64,000 nucleotides of DNA from Solitalea lacus (lineage in GTDB: Bacteria; Bacteroidota; Bacteroidia; Sphingobacteriales; Sphingobacteriaceae): the NCBI RefSeq assembly GCF_022014595.1, contig NZ_CP091740.1:3274200-3338199 (forward strand), given 5' to 3'. Each line of letters opens with the position of its first letter. Position 1 is the stretch's first letter. A program made the translations under genes and the position numbers. Below, in pieces: positions 36,317 through 44,457 of the stretch. The notes below the pieces were generated by a model that saw only the letters and a list, made by a program, of their open reading frames with translations, did no database searches and was not told where the DNA came from.

Positions 36317-36964
36317 TCAATTCAAGGGCAATTCGGGTTGTCCTAATTCCGCCCGGAGTTTATTCAAGTAATATATTACCTCTTTATCGCTTACCTGTTC
36401 AAAGTTTTCATAAAAAGCTCCAACGCCCCAAAAATTACTTGGAATAAGCGGACAAATTATTTCATCAACCAGGCGAGCTAATTTTTGAATTGCACTCTGT
36501 GTAGCTACCGGCACTGCAATAATCACTTTGGCAGGTTCTTGCTTTATGATAATACCGATGGCGGCCATCAACGTATTCCCTGTAGCAATACCATCGTCAA
36601 TCACAATTACCGTTTTATCTTTCAAAGGCACGGGTTCGGTATCGCCCATAAATTTTTTATGTATCTCCCGCAATTTCTTACGTATGCGTTCGGTTTCCAG
36701 TTCTATGTATCCTTCCGGAACATTCTCATGCGGTACAATATAACTGTCGGTTAAACTTACAGCACCTATCGCATATTCTTTATTATGGGGGTGGCCAATT
36801 TTTTTTGCGAGCAAAAGATTTAAGGGAAAGCCTAATTCTTTAGCAACTACATAAGCAATTGGCACACCTCCTCTGGGTACAGCTAATACAACACCTGGAT
36901 CATTTTGATATTTCCTTAAGTGTTTTACCAATTTTTCGCCGGCATCCAATCTATCTATATACAT
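36317..36964 (-). CDS. Phosphoribosyltransferase-family protein
   Basis: 215 aa. PRPP-binding loop VIVIDDGIATGNTLMAA (about 120-136), hood region VLAVPRGGVPIAYVVAKELG near the N-terminus, matching the ComF/PRTase-like proteins often found beside erythromycin-esterase and dienelactone-hydrolase genes in stress islands. The substrate base is unknown. Shares an operon with the hydrolase upstream (45 bp gap). It could consume the PRPP made by the island's prs. Confidence 0.85.
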   Translation of the reverse strand: MYIDRLDAGEKLVKHLRKYQNDPGVVLAVPRGGVPIAYVVAKELGFPLNLLLAKKIGHPHNKEYAIGAVSLTDSYIVPHENVPEGYIELETERIRKKLREIHKKFMGDTEPVPLKDKTVIVIDDGIATGNTLMAAIGIIIKQEPAKVIIAVPVATQSAIQKLARLVDEIICPLIPSNFWGVGAFYENFEQVSDKEVIYYLNKLRAELGQPELPLN

Positions 36965-37009
36965 GGTTTTTAGTTATTTATGCTGTGATATGGTTTCTAC
37001 TGGCAGGTA

Positions 37010-37669
37010 TTACCTGCTTACGAATGAAAACTTTTGTAAATATTTTTGAAACCAGTCAGTCGCAAGGTCAACTACTTCCTCCATTGTGCCTCTTTCTTCA
37101 AATAAATGGGTAGCACCCTCCACTATTTCCAGTTTCTTTACTCCGCTTATCTTTTTATAGGCTTCTTCATTCAGGCGCAGCACATCGTAATCTCGGCTGC
37201 CTACAATCAGTAAAGTAGGTGCATCCACTTTGTCAAGGTCTTCCATGGCCAAATCAGGGCGACCTCCCCGTGATACCACCGCACCAATTTGAGGTAAACG
37301 AGCTGTAGCCTTCAGTGCCGAGGCAGCACCTGTACTGGCACCAAAATATCCTAACCTGCAATTCTTTGCATCAGGCAAAGTTTCCAGCCATTCCGTAGCG
37401 CTGATTAATCGTTTGGTGAGCAACTCAATATCAAACCTGTTTTGATAAAGCTCATCTTCCTCCTCTGTTAACAGATCAAATAATAAAGAGCCTATGTTTT
37501 TTCTCTGTAAATGCTCTGCTACCATTTTATTGCGTGGACTGAAGCGACTACTACCACTGCCATGTGAAAAAATCACAATCGACAATGCATTAATAGGAAT
37601 GCTTAAATCTCCTGTGAGAACAACTCTTCCTACAGGAATTTTTACTTCATTATTATATCGCAAGGCCAT
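37010..37669 (-). CDS. Alpha/beta hydrolase (dienelactone hydrolase-like)
   Basis: 219 aa. Oxyanion region VIFSHGSGSSRFSPRN, nucleophile elbow GYFGASTGAASAL with Ser115 approximately, acid in LLIVGSRDYDV, and His in EGATHLFEE. Cytosolic serine hydrolase of unknown substrate. First gene of an operon with the phosphoribosyltransferase. Confidence 0.85.
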   Translation of the reverse strand: MALRYNNEVKIPVGRVVLTGDLSIPINALSIVIFSHGSGSSRFSPRNKMVAEHLQRKNIGSLLFDLLTEEEDELYQNRFDIELLTKRLISATEWLETLPDAKNCRLGYFGASTGAASALKATARLPQIGAVVSRGGRPDLAMEDLDKVDAPTLLIVGSRDYDVLRLNEEAYKKISGVKKLEIVEGATHLFEERGTMEEVVDLATDWFQKYLQKFSFVSR

Positions 37670-37690
37670 AACTGATAGCTTTTCACTATA

Positions 37691-37756
37691 CTAAAATATC
37701 CTACTTTATTACCTGCGGCAATGATTTGAATCAGGTCATACCGTGATACTTCTCAT
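37691..37756 (-). promoter_or_regulatory. Twin-box promoter of the hydrolase-phosphoribosyltransferase operon
   Basis: Minus strand: distal box ATGAGAAGTATCAC (37743-37756), proximal box CTGATTCAAATCAT (37721-37734), -7 element TATTTTAG with last base 37691. Distances 58.5 and 36.5 bp exactly. Confidence 0.75.
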
Positions 37757-37786
37757 TAATAAAACGCTGGTTTTAAGCTTTATTTG
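37721..37786 (+). promoter_or_regulatory. Twin-box promoter of the erythromycin-esterase-like gene
   Basis: Distal box ATGATTTGAATCAG (37721-37734), proximal box GTGATACTTCTCAT (37743-37756), -7 element TTTATTTG (37779-37786). Distances 58.5 and 36.5 bp. The same pair serves the opposite direction. Confidence 0.75.
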
Positions 37787-37807
37787 ACATGAGATAAACA
37801 ATTAAAT

Positions 37808-39142
37808 ATGCGCCGATACTTCACTAAAGATGCAGTTTTGGATGAAGAGTCAGTAATAAAAGCGATTAGGGAAAAGTCGTATATTTTAGATGAAATGGCT
37901 GACTTGGATCCGCTTATTAATTACATCGGTAACGCCCGAATTGTAATGCTGGGAGAGGCATCACATGGAACACACGATTATTATAAATGGCGCTCTTACA
38001 TCAGCCAGCGGCTTATCCGTGAGCATGGATTCAACTTTATTGCCGTAGAAGGCGACTGGCCGGATTGTTACCGTGTTAATCGGTATGTTAAGAGTTATAC
38101 AGATGCTGGAAATTCAGCTTTTGATGTATTGCATGGCTTTAACCGCTGGCCTACTTGGATGTGGGCCAACTGGGAAATTGTGGCTCTGGCAGAGTGGTTA
38201 AAGAGTTTCAATAAAGCATTGCCGGCTAACCTGAAGGTTGGTTTCTACGGTTTAGATGTGTACAGCTTGTGGGAATCAATGGAATCAATTATGGGATACC
38301 TGGAAAAAGTTGACCCGCATGCTCTAAAAACTGCAGAAGAGGCGTTTAAATGCTTTGAGCCATATCGATATGAAGAGGGTCGATCTTATGCAAGGGCCTC
38401 ACAATTTGTACCACATTTATGTGAAAATGAGGTAGTGGACTTATTGAGGGAAATCCGGAGAAAATTACCCCAGTACAATACCGATTATGAAAATGTTTTT
38501 AGCGCCGAACAAAATGCCTTTATTGCTGTAAATGCAGAGAAATACTACCGCGCCATGATTCATGGCGGGCCACACTCCTGGAATGTTCGCGACCGGCACA
38601 TGGCTGAAACTTTACAAAGAATTCTGCAATTTCATGGAAAAAATACAAAAGCCATTGTTTGGGAACACAACACACATATAGGTGATGCGCGCGCCACCGA
38701 TATGACTTATGAAGGTTTGTTTAATATAGGTGAACTAGCGCGCTTGCAACATCATGAAAAAGGAGTAGTGCTGGTAGGTTTCGGCTCATATAAAGGAAGT
38801 GTGATTGCCGGACGGCAATGGGGCGATGTGATGAGAAACATGCACATGCCTCCTGCACAAAAGGGTAGCTGGGAGCATTTGTTGCATTTGGCCGGTCCAA
38901 CGGATAAATTATTGTTAATGGATCATTTTAAGGATGATGTGTTTCTTGAAAATCACATAGGTCAGCGGGCTATTGGAGTGGTTTACAATCCGGAATATGA
39001 AACATATGGCAATTATGTGCCAAGTATTTTGCCTTTACGGTATGATGCCTTTATTTATCTGGATGAAACCACTGCATTACATCCTTTACACCTGCAACCT
39101 GATGGGCATCAAATGCCGGAAACATACCCGTTTGGAGTTTAA
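37808..39142 (+). CDS. Erythromycin esterase-family protein
   Basis: 444 aa. GEASHGTHDYYKWRS (about 52-66), VEGDWPDCYRVNRYV, a central NRWPTWMWANWE and VWEHNTHIGDARATD are the conserved blocks of the erythromycin esterase (EreA/EreB) superfamily, whose His and Glu residues lie in these blocks. Stress-island members are not known to act on macrolides; the true substrate is unclear. Its position beside a phosphoribosyltransferase and hydrolase is a recurrent grouping. Confidence 0.85.
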   Translation: MRRYFTKDAVLDEESVIKAIREKSYILDEMADLDPLINYIGNARIVMLGEASHGTHDYYKWRSYISQRLIREHGFNFIAVEGDWPDCYRVNRYVKSYTDAGNSAFDVLHGFNRWPTWMWANWEIVALAEWLKSFNKALPANLKVGFYGLDVYSLWESMESIMGYLEKVDPHALKTAEEAFKCFEPYRYEEGRSYARASQFVPHLCENEVVDLLREIRRKLPQYNTDYENVFSAEQNAFIAVNAEKYYRAMIHGGPHSWNVRDRHMAETLQRILQFHGKNTKAIVWEHNTHIGDARATDMTYEGLFNIGELARLQHHEKGVVLVGFGSYKGSVIAGRQWGDVMRNMHMPPAQKGSWEHLLHLAGPTDKLLLMDHFKDDVFLENHIGQRAIGVVYNPEYETYGNYVPSILPLRYDAFIYLDETTALHPLHLQPDGHQMPETYPFGV

Positions 39143-39179
39143 TTGTTCATCTGCTGCTTGCAGCTTAAAATCTTATCAA

Positions 39180-39347
39180 ATGGAACAGCAAAAGAAACCC
39201 AGCGAAATTCCAATTCCTTCGATTCAACCTGAAATTAAGCCGCCCGATAATCCGGAACGGCCGGGGAAGGAAAAGCAACCTGAAATTATTCCAGAACAGG
39301 AGCCACCACAAACCCCAAAACCGGAGGAGCTCCCAGAACCAGAGTGA
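39180..39347 (+). CDS. Small Pro/Glu-rich protein
   Basis: 55 aa from ATG 39180, starting MEQQKKPSEIPIPSIQPEI and dominated by Pro, Glu, Lys and Gln with P-E and P-P repeats through to PEELPEPE. Low complexity and likely disordered. I recall similar short Pro-rich proteins next to stress genes in Bacteroidota, but have no function for them. It lies 37 bp after the esterase-like gene. Confidence 0.6.
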   Translation: MEQQKKPSEIPIPSIQPEIKPPDNPERPGKEKQPEIIPEQEPPQTPKPEELPEPE

Positions 39348-39793
39348 CTTTTTCTTTTTATGAAGCCGTAATTATCCGATCAGATGCAAGTCATGGTATT
39401 TGAAGTAGTGGGGAACCTCCCTATTCAAAAAACACTTTAACTGCCCCATCCCACTGCTTGATAATTTAGTTAAAATGATTACCTGTGGGGTATGTCGTAT
39501 CTGAGGATGCCGCGTGTGATTACAAGGCCATATTGATATTATTTTGCTAAAGCAGGAAGTCGAAAGAATGGTAAAATAAGTAGAAAAGGGTTAACAATTT
39601 AAGGCTTGTGCCTACAAATACCTCCATTGAGCCGAAAGCTTCATGAAGGTATTTTTCTTTTTAAAGCGATGGCTTGTTTCCATGAAGCATGTCTCCTGAA
39701 GGAGCAAATATATTACCTCTGCGTTGTCATTTACACAAAAGTAAGTTATGATATAAAAGACCTTTATTCAACCTTTTATCTCCCCTTCTGGAC
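39348..39793. other. Intergenic stretch upstream of the hsp20 promoter
   Basis: 446 bp with no gene I can support. A 63-codon frame at 39606-39797 has no family resemblance and runs into the operator. Confidence 0.4.
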
Positions 39794-39859
39794 ATGACGA
39801 AACTCATCTTTCATCCTGATCCACATCGTTGACTAGGAAAACTTCCTAACATAATTTTG
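39794..39859 (+). promoter_or_regulatory. Twin-box promoter of hsp20
   Basis: Distal box ATGACGAAACTCAT (39794-39807), proximal box CTGATCCACATCGT (39816-39829), -7 element TAATTTTG (39852-39859). Distances 58.5 and 36.5 bp exactly. Confidence 0.75.
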
Positions 39860-39908
39860 TATTACTTAATTAGTTTATTATCAAAAACCTTAAAAAACGG
39901 AGGTGATT

Positions 39909-40349
39909 ATGGGATCAGCACCTGTGAGAAGAAGAGAGGATTTGTTTCCATCTTTATTCGAAGATTTTTTCAAACCTTGGAATAGCGGATGGCTTGGAAA
40001 AGCTTGGGACAGAGACTTAACGGTTCCTGCGGTAAACATTTCTGAAACCAAAGACAATTTTAAAGTCTCTATGGCCGCTCCTGGTATGAAAAAAGATGAT
40101 TTCAAGATTGATGTGGAAGGCAACATGCTTAGCATTAGCGCCGAAACTGAAGAACAGAAAGAAGAAAAAGATGCAAAATTCACGCGTCAGGAATACAACT
40201 ATTCTTCTTTCTCACGTTCTTTCACATTGCCTGAGGGTGTAAACCAAGACAAAATTGAGGCTAAGTATGAAGATGGGGTATTGAAATTAGTCCTTCCCAA
40301 AAATGAAGCAGCAAAAAAAGTGGCTGCAAAGCACATCAGTGTAAAGTAA
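39909..40349 (+). CDS. Hsp20/alpha-crystallin small heat-shock protein
   Basis: 146 aa from ATG 39909, which follows a strong GGAGGTGA Shine-Dalgarno (39900-39906), unusual for this phylum; the frame opens at 39903. Alpha-crystallin domain about 40-140: VPAVNISETKDNFKVSMAAP, then ISAETEEQKEEKDAKF, and the closing RSFTLPEGVNQDKIEAKYED. Cytosolic ATP-independent holdase chaperone. Single-gene unit between the twin-box promoter and a clear terminator. Confidence 0.95.
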   Translation: MGSAPVRRREDLFPSLFEDFFKPWNSGWLGKAWDRDLTVPAVNISETKDNFKVSMAAPGMKKDDFKIDVEGNMLSISAETEEQKEEKDAKFTRQEYNYSSFSRSFTLPEGVNQDKIEAKYEDGVLKLVLPKNEAAKKVAAKHISVK

Positions 40350-40375
40350 CAAGGCCTTTTGTGCTGCATGAAAGG

Positions 40376-40408
40376 AGAGGCTGCCTTTTTGAAGGACAGC
40401 CTCTTTTC
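40376..40408 (+). terminator. Rho-independent terminator of hsp20
   Basis: Perfect 8-bp stem AGAGGCTG / CAGCCTCT with a 13-nt loop, followed by TTTT, 27 bp after the hsp20 stop. Confidence 0.8.
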
Positions 40409-40574
40409 ATAACAAAAACTTACAATAGTAAATCGACAATTGATATGTGGGGTTCAAACTTTCAGAACATCATTGAATATTTATTAGGAAGAGCTAAGAC
40501 TTTGGCTGGATTCTTAAGATGATATCTTCAAATAGATTTGATCAAAAAATCAGAAATCATTTAATGCCATCATA

Positions 40575-40609
40575 TTGCAGATCCAATAGCCTGGCTTTTG
40601 GATCTGCAA
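40575..40609. repeat. Perfect 12-bp inverted repeat
   Basis: Arms TTGCAGATCCAA (40575-40586) and TTGGATCTGCAA (40598-40609) with an 11-nt loop, in the 309-bp gap between the hsp20 terminator and the L,D-transpeptidase. No T-run follows. Either an mRNA leader hairpin (a TAGATTTG promoter-like site lies at 40533-40540) or a protein-binding site. Nothing else supported in this gap. Confidence 0.7.
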
Positions 40610-40717
40610 AACATAGAAAGAGGGGCTACTTCGCACTCGCAGACATCAGAAAGGAAAGAATCCGAAGTAAGGCTGATAATGACTAAACAATTCATGTATC
40701 GTTAAAATTCTACTCCG

Positions 40718-42064
40718 TTGAAAAGAAAAGTTTTAATATCACCCTATACTATACTTTTTATCATATTAGCAATTGCCTGTATTTCACCTCAGTTGTCATT
40801 TATTCAACATGGAAGACCAATACTCATTGATACCAGCGATGTTAAAGAAAAGTTTATTCAGCCCTTATTGATTGATAAATTCTACCAGCAAAATCATCAA
40901 AAATTGTTCTGGTTTTCAACCGATGAAAAATCAGTAAAACTAAGGCAACAGCTTCTGGACATAATTGAAAATAGAAAGTATTTGGGTCTTGATAAGGAAA
41001 ACTACCACGCTAATGAACTTCGGAATCACATTACAGAGATGGATTGCCAGAAAATATTTAGGGCAGACTGGTTATTTACAGACGCAGCCCTTTCGTATGC
41101 TAAAGATATTTACACCGGAGCAGAGTTAAATTACTGGGTAAGCTATGACCAGATTTCTGAAAAGTGCGCAGTAAGGGACTATGAATATTTACTGGCCAAG
41201 TTGCTTGCAGTAAAATCAGCTGAAGAGTTGGATCAATATTTTAAGGAACTGGAACCAAAAAGCAGAGAATATTTAATATTAAAAAATGAATTGAATAAAA
41301 AACTCAATGATACAGTACAAGTTCAAAAGGGTTCTCTTTTAAAAAAGCTAATCTCATCTATAAACTTTTATCGTTGGATACATCATTTTCAGCTCGATAA
41401 ATTCGTCGTGGTAAATATCGGCTCTACCACATTAAGCTATTACGAAAACGACAGTGTTAAATTGAATATGAAAATTGTGGTGGGTAAACCTTCCACCAAA
41501 ACTCCACGGTTTGTAGCTTATTGTAATGAAGTGATTTTGTACCCTTATTGGAATGTTCCACACAGCATTGCAGTGAATGAATTATTGCCATTGTTCAAAT
41601 TCAGACCTTCTTTAATTGAGGGAATGAACATGCAAATCATTGACAAAAATGGCAATATTCTCAATCCCGACTCGATAAAGTGGATTTCTTTGAACAAGAG
41701 CAATTTCCCTTATAAATTTCGTCAATCTACGGGTTGCGACAATGCATTAGGAGTAATAAAGTTCAACCTAACCAGCCCATTCAGCGTATATATGCACGAC
41801 ACAAACCTAAAAACAGCTTTTAAATTAAATAATCGCTATCTGAGTCATGGATGCATTCGTCTTGAAAAACCAATGGAACTAGGCAATTATTTGTTAAAAG
41901 ATAAATTGGATACCACATTTCTCAGTTCTTGTCTTAAGGATCAGAAGCCCGTTTCCCTGCCTTTAGAAAAACCTGTTACTGTATTTGTGGTTTACATGAC
42001 TGCCGAAGCAAGCAGAGCTGATTCTGTCGAATATCATAAAGATGTTTATTTGTTGTTAAAATGA
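40718..42064 (+). CDS. L,D-transpeptidase (YcbB-like, YkuD domain)
   Basis: 448 aa from TTG 40718 (no ATG close by; an N-terminal membrane anchor YTILFIILAIACISPQ follows at once). The YkuD catalytic domain covers about 225-400, with YMHDTNLKTAF and the active-site SHGCIRLEKP (Cys about 383). It cross-links peptidoglycan by 3-3 links in the periplasm. No twin box upstream. Confidence 0.88.
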   Translation: MKRKVLISPYTILFIILAIACISPQLSFIQHGRPILIDTSDVKEKFIQPLLIDKFYQQNHQKLFWFSTDEKSVKLRQQLLDIIENRKYLGLDKENYHANELRNHITEMDCQKIFRADWLFTDAALSYAKDIYTGAELNYWVSYDQISEKCAVRDYEYLLAKLLAVKSAEELDQYFKELEPKSREYLILKNELNKKLNDTVQVQKGSLLKKLISSINFYRWIHHFQLDKFVVVNIGSTTLSYYENDSVKLNMKIVVGKPSTKTPRFVAYCNEVILYPYWNVPHSIAVNELLPLFKFRPSLIEGMNMQIIDKNGNILNPDSIKWISLNKSNFPYKFRQSTGCDNALGVIKFNLTSPFSVYMHDTNLKTAFKLNNRYLSHGCIRLEKPMELGNYLLKDKLDTTFLSSCLKDQKPVSLPLEKPVTVFVVYMTAEASRADSVEYHKDVYLLLK

Positions 42065-42451
42065 GGCGCTCCAATCTACGCTATTCCATGTTTTTAAAAG
42101 GCAAAAGCTGCTATCATTTCATCTTTCCTTCATGAGTAAATACTTCTATCTACTATCTGGTTTAATCGTTTGCCTATAAATAGCTATTATCATGGAATAT
42201 TATTTCAATCGCTATCAGCTATTACGCCAATATCTGCCACCTATAAGAAGCGACTCCGCAAGTTTGTTCATGAACGTTATTATTCTAAACACCAGCTATT
42301 GATCGCGGAGAGAAGAAACCTCATTTAATTCTTGACTTTGCTTCGCTTAACCTTAAGAAAGTGTAAGTGGGAAATTGTGTCCATAACAGGTTTGTATTTA
42401 AGTTTATTTACTTGTAAATTATTAAGAATTTACTATTTAGGTCCTAGTTCT
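42065..42451. other. Intergenic stretch without a supported gene
   Basis: 387 bp between the transpeptidase and HdeD-like genes. Contains a 36-codon ATG frame (from about 42192) with no recognisable family, and no twin boxes. Confidence 0.4.
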
Positions 42452-42997
42452 ATGAAGACACTTCTCAACCGAACCTGGTGGTCATTACTAATCAGAGGTA
42501 TGTTAAGCCTCATTTTTGGCATTATTGCTATTAGCTGGTCTGGTATTGCACTACAGTCATTATTATATCTCTTCGCTTTTTATGCAATCGCTGACGGAAT
42601 TTCGTCAATAGCAGTATCACTTCAACACCGGAAAGTATTCAACTGGGTCGGCATGCTACTTATAGGCATCATCAGCCTTCTGGTGGGGATTTTAACATTA
42701 ATCTATCCGGCCTTATCGGCAATTTACTTGGTTATTTTCATGGGCTTCAGGGCACTCTTTAATGGAATATGGGAAGTATTGGCAGCTGTTAGACTACGAA
42801 AAGAAATAGAAAATGAGGCTTGGCTCGCGTTGAACGGAATTATCTCAATCCTGTTTGGTCTATGGGTAATTTTAAATCCGGGAGCAGGAGCGCTTGCTCT
42901 TATTTGGTTAATCGCTGCTTACGCAGTAACCATCGGCTTCATACTAATTATTCTTGCATTTAAAGCACGATCATGGAGCAGGCAATTATTGGTTTGA
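42452..42997 (+). CDS. HdeD-family membrane protein
   Basis: 181 aa from ATG 42452 (the frame opens at 42332 but the extra 40 residues are not HdeD-like). Six hydrophobic helices with WWSLLIRGMLSLIFGIIAIS, WVGMLLIGIISLLVGILTLI and LNGIISILFGLWVILNPGAG, the triplicated HdeD (DUF308) pattern. HdeD is linked to acid resistance in Escherichia coli; here its role is unknown. Confidence 0.88.
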   Translation: MKTLLNRTWWSLLIRGMLSLIFGIIAISWSGIALQSLLYLFAFYAIADGISSIAVSLQHRKVFNWVGMLLIGIISLLVGILTLIYPALSAIYLVIFMGFRALFNGIWEVLAAVRLRKEIENEAWLALNGIISILFGLWVILNPGAGALALIWLIAAYAVTIGFILIILAFKARSWSRQLLV

Positions 42998-43176
42998 TAG
43001 AAATACAGCCTAAAACCACAAAAAATCAAATGCGTTTTTCAAGCGTTAGGGCCCATCAATTGCATTCGAGCCTAACTTACCTACCCAATATCACACAGGA
43101 GCACCACTCAATTCTGATGTTCCTTTTTCTTAAATTATAGAGTCGTTTTTGTCCCCCATTCTGAATAAGAAAAAAA

Positions 43177-44454
43177 ATGAAAAATAAACCTGCAGTGCTT
43201 GCTGGTTCTAATACAACTAGTCAATTTGAAGCCCTTTTTGATCATGCTTCCATTGGAATTATTTTTACAGATCAGAAAGGTAAAATCGTCAATTTTAATC
43301 ACCAGGCGGAGTTACAATTTGGATATCACAAACATGAGGTTTTGGGTAAATTAATTGAACTATTAATTCCCCAACAGTTTCACTCTAAACATTTAGAATA
43401 CAGAAAAGATTTCTATGATCACCCTCAAAACCGGCCCATGGGAACCGGCAGGGATCTATATGCCAAAAAAAAAGATGGAAGCGAATTTCCTGTAGAAGTC
43501 AGCCTTTGTCTTTACCGGACAATTGAGGAAATGCAGATAATTGCTTTTGTTACTGATATTACTGTACGCAAGCGAAAGGAAGAATTGTTGCTTCAACAAC
43601 AGGAGGAGCTCCATAGATTTTCAACGAAAGTAAGACAACTGAACCGCGAACTGGAGCAAAAGGTTGAAGACCGTACCAAAATGCTACGAGAAACATTGGC
43701 TGAATTGGAAAAATCGAAGGATAAGTTGAATGAGGCCCTTGAAAAAGAAATAGAACTAAGCGATTTGAAATCGCGATTTGTAACCCTGGCCTCTCATGAG
43801 TTTCGTACCCCGCTTAGCACCATCTTATCTTCTGCAGCCTTAATTGGGCGGTATAATACACAAGAGGATCAGGGGAAAAGGTCAAAACACATTCAACGTA
43901 TTAAAAGTTCAGTTGCTTCCTTGAAAAGCATTCTTGAAGATTTCTTGTCTCTCGGTAAACTTGAAGAAGGTTGCCTACAGGCAAAAATGGAAATAACCCA
44001 AACAGAAATATGTTGTACAGAAATTGAGGATGTTATTCAGGACATGCAGCAGATCGTAAAACCAGGACAGATCATCAATTTTACCCATGGGGGAAAAAGT
44101 GAAGCAATAATAGACATTGCTCTCTTGAAAAATATAGTAGTGAATTTAATTTCAAATGCCATTAAGTTTTCTCCCGAGAATTCAATTATTCATGTAGTAT
44201 GCAATGTTACTGATAACGACTTGGTGCTCATAGTAAAAGACAATGGTATCGGTATTTCAGAGGAGGATCAACAGCATTTATTTGAACGGTTTTTCCGGGC
44301 AAAAAATGCTACAAACATACAAGGCACCGGTTTGGGATTGAATATTGTTGCAAAATACCTTGAACTGATGAGCGGTAGCATTGAAATTCAGAGCAAACTA
44401 AATGAAGGGTCAACCTTTACTGTTTACGTACCACAAATAAATCATAATTCTTAA
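43177..44454 (+). CDS. PAS-domain sensor histidine kinase
   Basis: 425 aa, no membrane segment, so cytosolic. PAS domain about 15-130 (FDHASIGIIFTDQKGKIVNF; KKKDGSEFPVEVSL), similar in layout to FixL-type PAS but without a clear heme histidine that I can assign. A coiled coil (about 135-195) leads to HisKA with the phosphorylated His207 in LASHEFRTPLS; the HATPase has NLISNAIKFSPE, DNGIGIS and GTGLGLNIV. Three bases separate it from the response regulator, so they form a pair. Confidence 0.92.
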   Translation: MKNKPAVLAGSNTTSQFEALFDHASIGIIFTDQKGKIVNFNHQAELQFGYHKHEVLGKLIELLIPQQFHSKHLEYRKDFYDHPQNRPMGTGRDLYAKKKDGSEFPVEVSLCLYRTIEEMQIIAFVTDITVRKRKEELLLQQQEELHRFSTKVRQLNRELEQKVEDRTKMLRETLAELEKSKDKLNEALEKEIELSDLKSRFVTLASHEFRTPLSTILSSAALIGRYNTQEDQGKRSKHIQRIKSSVASLKSILEDFLSLGKLEEGCLQAKMEITQTEICCTEIEDVIQDMQQIVKPGQIINFTHGGKSEAIIDIALLKNIVVNLISNAIKFSPENSIIHVVCNVTDNDLVLIVKDNGIGISEEDQQHLFERFFRAKNATNIQGTGLGLNIVAKYLELMSGSIEIQSKLNEGSTFTVYVPQINHNS

Positions 44455-44457
44455 AAG

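Noticed and set aside
39606-39797. A 63-codon frame between the Pro-rich gene and hsp20
   Set aside because: No family resemblance, and its end overlaps the hsp20 distal operator; treated as noncoding.
42192-42302. A 36-codon ATG frame upstream of hdeD
   Set aside because: No recognisable motif, no promoter or ribosome site, and unremarkable composition.
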